DNA of 32,346 bases from contig JAAFJS010000038.1 in NCBI GenBank assembly GCA_013298985.1, positions 1 to 32,346 on the forward strand, written 5' to 3'. The notes under the pieces are model-generated. The model was given only the letters and a program-made list of their open reading frames with translations, had not been told where the DNA came from and ran no database searches. This DNA comes from Cytophagales bacterium (lineage in GTDB: Bacteria; Bacteroidota; Bacteroidia; Cytophagales; Thermoflexibacteraceae). The position numbers and the translations under genes are program-made. Shown here in pieces: positions 31,278 to 32,346 of the stretch. The number at the start of each line of letters is the position of its first letter. The stretch's first letter is position 1.

Positions 31278-32346
31278 CTAATAAACCACAATTTTTTTCT
31301 TTGCAATGTTCTTACTGTCTTTGACCTCAATGATGTATGTGCCTGCGGTGGGTACGTTTACGGGTAGTATGAAGGTCTGCACAAAATTTTGCTTCGCTTG
31401 TGTTTTGATACATTGGACTTCTACGCCGAGCATATTATAGATGGTAATCTGCATATCTTCATTTCGTTTTTGGCGCACCACGACTTGTAGCGTCTTATCT
31501 TCTTGATGGTAAGAGGCATACATAAAGTCCATAGACAGCTCATCGGTGCTTATTTCAATAATTTTGGAAAACGTTTCTGTTCCATCAAAATCTACCTGAC
31601 GAAGCCTGTAATAAAATCTTCCGCGCGAGGGAAGTTTATCGTTATAGTGGTATTTGCTTTCATTGTTTGTGGTTTCATTTCCCTGAATAAATGCGATTTC
31701 TGTAAAGTTATAGCCGTCAATACTTCGTTCTAAGCCAAAGCCTTTGTTTTGTTTCTCGCTGGCGGTCTGCCATTCTAATCTGGCATTAGCGGCATCAGTA
31801 GCTCGCCCAGAAAATGAAGTCAGGTTTACAGGTAAGGTAACTGTGCAGGTAAAGTTTTGTCGTCCTCTTTGGGGAGAGCCGCATTGGTTGGTTTCTACAA
31901 TAAAAGCAAAACTCAAGCCTGTAGTTTGCAAGCCTGGTGTAAATATATTATCACCACCTATATCCAATCGATAACGAAGCCTAATGGTTCGCTTTATGGG
32001 GTCAACCAGCATATTGTCAGTGAAGCTAAAAGGAGGATTAACATTAATAGGAATTAATGTATCAGTGGCATTGATAATGGTATAAGTAAACAGATTGGAG
32101 GCAAACTTATCTCTACTAAATGTAACATCTATAAAAATATCGCCTCCATCATCAAATACGCAGTTAGAGCCACCCAGTGCAGCGGTAATTCCAAAAAGTG
32201 AAGTATCATTTTTAAACTTAATTGAATCTCGTTCGTCAGCCACATACCACCAAGTATTCATTGTTTCCTGAATACGCGGGGGCATATTAATCATGTCTGT
32301 GTTTTTCCCTCTGCTACCCCATCTGTGGCAGCCCTGCCCTGCGGCA
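31278..32346 (-). CDS. C-terminal part of a T9SS-secreted protein (partial)
   Basis: The frame is open to the window edge, so the N-terminus lies beyond it (about 355 residues visible). The middle part has the LPVNLTSFSGRA block followed by LEWQTASEKQNKGFGLERS and YYRLRQVDFDGTETFS, a beta-sandwich module seen just before sorting domains in Cytophagales. The last 75 residues (ITIYNMLGVEVQ, then FILPVNVPTAGTYIIEV and a KKKIVVY end) are a type A type IX secretion sorting domain. The protein is thus exported through the outer membrane and anchored or released. The visible part has no catalytic domain, so the main function is unknown. Confidence 0.85.
   Translation of the reverse strand, partial: AAGQGCHRWGSRGKNTDMINMPPRIQETMNTWWYVADERDSIKFKNDTSLFGITAALGGSNCVFDDGGDIFIDVTFSRDKFASNLFTYTIINATDTLIPINVNPPFSFTDNMLVDPIKRTIRLRYRLDIGGDNIFTPGLQTTGLSFAFIVETNQCGSPQRGRQNFTCTVTLPVNLTSFSGRATDAANARLEWQTASEKQNKGFGLERSIDGYNFTEIAFIQGNETTNNESKYHYNDKLPSRGRFYYRLRQVDFDGTETFSKIIEISTDELSMDFMYASYHQEDKTLQVVVRQKRNEDMQITIYNMLGVEVQCIKTQAKQNFVQTFILPVNVPTAGTYIIEVKDSKNIAKKKIVVY

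Overview
The window looks like a chromosomal segment from a Bacteroidota bacterium, most likely a gliding or filamentous member of the Cytophagales. The evidence is a type IX secretion (T9SS) C-terminal sorting domain, promoters of the TTG-N17..20-TAnnTTTG type, a LytTR response regulator, a TPR/SpoIIE phosphatase, a bacterial arginyl-transferase-like protein, and many short intergenic palindromes typical of the phylum. DNA is AT-rich. No rRNA, tRNA, CRISPR array, prophage or insertion-sequence transposase was seen. The species call is inference.

Region by region. 1-5000: an unrecognised small protein, a lipoprotein endonuclease/exonuclease/phosphatase, a tight GT2 glycosyltransferase / LpxL-like acyltransferase pair (envelope building), and a DUF4178 protein followed by a Ser/Tyr-rich lipoprotein. 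5000-8200: an arginyl-tRNA-protein transferase-like gene, a palindrome-rich gap, a small conserved protein, a BASS-family transporter and a small unknown. 8200-10250: an accessory-looking zone with a fold-back repeat element, an XRE regulator preceded by about 370 bp full of TAAAAG-N5-CTTTTA palindromes, and a Uma2 nuclease. 10250-13550: a Tat-exported DUF1501 protein, an MFS-like carrier and a DinB protein. 13600-16250: TPR and 2OG-Fe(II) oxygenase genes among three copies of a 52-bp double-hairpin repeat and a second fold-back element. 16250-25010: two L-rhamnose catabolic genes on the minus strand (aldolase/dehydrogenase fusion and isomerase), with an Rpn/PD-(D/E)XK-type protein, a TPR/SpoIIE phosphatase, an HExxH membrane protein and a LytTR regulator between them. 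A promoter plus hairpin-terminator unit just past the isomerase may encode a small RNA. 25080-32346: an ECF42-type sigma factor, a vWA-domain exported protein, a YbjN-like protein, an MDR-family oxidoreductase with a YciI partner, and the C-terminal part of a T9SS cargo protein running off the window edge.

Most genes are ordinary chromosomal functions. The more unusual material is non-coding: the operator-like array upstream of the XRE gene, two fold-back elements that share a TGACAATTTTTGTG terminal repeat, a related palindromic insert that is translated inside the rhamnose aldolase/dehydrogenase gene, and the candidate small RNA. I found no clear multi-gene system that I would call new.
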